From: UPXZ01 sp035402725
GTDB taxonomy: Bacteria; Bacteroidota; Bacteroidia; Bacteroidales; Paludibacteraceae
Length of the DNA: 7,381 nt
Reading direction: 5' to 3'
Assembly: GCA_035402725.1 (NCBI GenBank)
Contig: DAONDU010000128.1
Coordinates: 1-7,381 of the forward strand
The notes below the pieces were generated by a model. It searched no databases. It saw only the letters and a program-made list of their open reading frames with translations, and was not told the origin of the DNA. Numbering within the stretch: position 1 is the first letter of the stretch; each line of letters starts with the position of its first letter. A program made the position numbers and the translations under genes. This document shows positions 6,291-7,381 of the stretch, piece after piece.

Positions 6291-6432
6291 AAGCCCCCCA
6301 ACCCCCTGAAGGGGGAGTTACAGGGCATTTTGAAAGTAACTGGTAAGTTGATAGTTGAACAGGATATCGTTACCTGATTAAAATTAATCGGAAAACCTGG
6401 AATCGAATATCTCTATAAAGGGTTGGGGGATT
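6291..6432. repeat. MITE-like or REP-like intergenic element with inverted ends
   Basis: CCCCCAACCC at 6295-6304 has a perfect inverted partner, GGGTTGGGGG, at 6420-6429. The two enclose about 115 bp that also hold a GTAAC/GTTAC inverted pair (6336-6340 and 6369-6373). C-run/G-run modules of the type AGCCCCC...TGAAGGGGG occur as dispersed intergenic repeats in Bacteroidota genomes in my recollection. There is no coding sequence inside. It sits between two genes that otherwise share orientation and export features, so it may be an insertion into the operon. Confidence 0.5.
6293..6326 (+). terminator. C/G-rich hairpin after the DUF6175-like gene
   Basis: CCCCC at 6302-6306 and GGGGG at 6311-6315 pair around a TGAA loop. 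The stem can extend outward through AA/TT and GCCC (6293-6296) with GGGC (6323-6326), followed by ATTTT. It begins seven bases past the stop codon at 6286, which suits a transcription terminator or 3'-end stabiliser. The T tract is short, so termination may be partial. Confidence 0.5.
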
Positions 6433-6486
6433 ACAAAATAAGATATAAATTCCTTCTTTACACTAATTAATAAAAAAGAATATAAT

Positions 6487-7381
6487 ATGAAACACCTGAA
6501 ATTATTGCTTGTGATAGTACTGTCGGGATTTATATCCCACAACCTGCAAGCCCAGTATATGTCCGACACCGAAAGGCTTCCGCTTACTGTCTGGATTCCC
6601 GACGATGTGGAAGATATCCCACCTGCCGCGGTAAATGTGCTTCAAAATAAGCTTATACAGATTGCAACGCAAAATGGCATTACGGGCTCAACAGATGTTA
6701 TGCGTTTTATTTTTACGGCGAATATCAATGTTATTACCAAAGATATCACCCCCACAGCCCCTGCCATGCATGCATATACCATGAATGTGAATATGTATAT
6801 CGGCGATGGAGTGGACGGGAAAGCCTTCTCAAGTTATTCTGCCACCGTGAAGGGAGTGGGAGAGAATGAAACCAAAGCTTATCTGGCCGGTCTGAAGAAT
6901 ATCAAAACGAATAATCCGGAATTTCAGCGATTTATTGAAGAGGGTAAATCCAAAATTATCGCTTTTTATAATTCGCAGTGCGATTTTATCATTAAAAATG
7001 CCCGTACACTGGCTAATATGAACCGCTTCGATGAAGCAATCTGGAACCTTTCGTCCATTCCGGATGTTTGTCCCGATTGCTGGAATAAGGCACAGGCAGC
7101 GCTCGGACCCATCTTCCGTCAGAAAATTGATTTTGACTGCAAGGAAAAAATTAATCTGGCCAATAATATATGGAATGCTGGTCAGAGCTGGAATGCAGCC
7201 AACGATGCCGGTGCTGTATTGTCAACCATCGATCCGAATTCCTCGTGCGTGGGTGAAATTAAAGTTTTAGCAAACAAGATTGAAAAACGTATCCGCGAAG
7301 TGGACAGCCGCGAGTGGAAATTTATTTATGATTATAATATCGGACTTACCCGCGACTGGATCAAAGCCTACCGCGATGTGG
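6487..7381 (+). CDS. Exported protein with TPR-like helical repeats, 5' part only
   Basis: The frame is open for 298 codons to the right edge; the stop lies outside the window. The signal peptide is MKHLKLLLVIVLSGFISHNLQA with Gln23 at +1, matching the other five proteins. Residues about 30-135 form a beta-rich domain: LPLTVWIPDDVEDIP, then FIFTANINVITKDIT, YTMNVNMYIGDGVDG and YSATVKGVGENETKAY. This resembles a periplasmic domain that builds a strand sheet from short repeats. From about 140 on it is helical. CDFIIKNARTLANMNRFDEAIWNLSSIPDVC (165-195) and CKEKINLANNIWNAGQSWNAANDAGAVLSTID (218-249) look like TPR-type helix pairs, with an ISPDV-like CPDC pair at 195-198 and further Cys at 218 and 254. 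TPR repeats usually mediate protein contacts. The gene is 200 bp past the DUF6175-like gene, across a repeat element. I recall similar Bacteroides proteins encoded near DUF6175 genes, which supports one functional unit. Confidence 0.78.
   Translation, partial: MKHLKLLLVIVLSGFISHNLQAQYMSDTERLPLTVWIPDDVEDIPPAAVNVLQNKLIQIATQNGITGSTDVMRFIFTANINVITKDITPTAPAMHAYTMNVNMYIGDGVDGKAFSSYSATVKGVGENETKAYLAGLKNIKTNNPEFQRFIEEGKSKIIAFYNSQCDFIIKNARTLANMNRFDEAIWNLSSIPDVCPDCWNKAQAALGPIFRQKIDFDCKEKINLANNIWNAGQSWNAANDAGAVLSTIDPNSSCVGEIKVLANKIEKRIREVDSREWKFIYDYNIGLTRDWIKAYRDV

Noticed and set aside
5747..6328. Long antisense open frame (about 193 codons) opposite the DUF6175-like gene
   Set aside because: It lies almost entirely opposite a gene with a clear signal peptide and family pattern, has no recognisable domain of its own, and runs through the C/G hairpin; it is a shadow frame.

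Overview
The window looks like chromosomal DNA of a non-flagellated Bacteroidota (Bacteroidetes), probably from a Bacteroidales/Marinilabiliales-like lineage. The evidence is a type IX secretion (T9SS) C-terminal sorting domain, AT-rich gene starts without Shine-Dalgarno sequences, a TAnnTTTG-type promoter element, a C-rich/G-rich intergenic hairpin repeat of a kind I recall from these genomes, and signal peptides that all place Gln at the predicted +1 position. The lineage is an inference from these traits.

Layout. (1) 1-329 (+): the 3' end of an SGNH/GDSL hydrolase gene. (2) 330-717: AT-rich intergenic DNA between convergent genes, with small inverted repeats. (3) 718-1179 (-): a short reading frame that is mostly a T9SS type-A sorting domain. 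It lacks a signal peptide and a catalytic domain, so it is probably the remnant of a secreted protein gene. (4) 1180-1504: AT-rich leader region with a candidate -7 promoter box. (5) 1505-6286 (+): five closely spaced genes (gaps of 19-37 bp), all encoding exported proteins: a large protein with a C-terminal outer-membrane beta-barrel, three proteins built from two related domains (here called A and B), and a protein resembling DUF6175. (6) 6287-6486: a spacer with a C/G-rich hairpin and an inverted second copy of part of it. (7) 6487-7381 (+): the first 298 codons of a sixth exported protein with TPR-like helical repeats, running off the window.

The most interesting part is 1505 to the end. 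The A/B genes are arranged A, B-A fusion, B. Hand alignment gives about 86% amino-acid identity for A versus A and for B versus B. This is best explained by duplication of an ancestral A-B gene pair followed by fusion of the two middle genes. A and B carry a QAKKNAV helix motif resembling the LPP20/FlgP/FlgT-N group. The DUF6175-like protein has a layout reminiscent of CsgG/LpoB/FlgO periplasmic domains. The beta-barrel protein has a small segment before the barrel that could be FlgT-C-like. Together they suggest an undescribed envelope complex at the outer membrane, loosely analogous to the FlgO/FlgP/FlgT set or to CsgG-type assemblies but without flagellar genes in view. That functional reading is an inference. 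The shared export signals, operon layout and duplication are directly visible.
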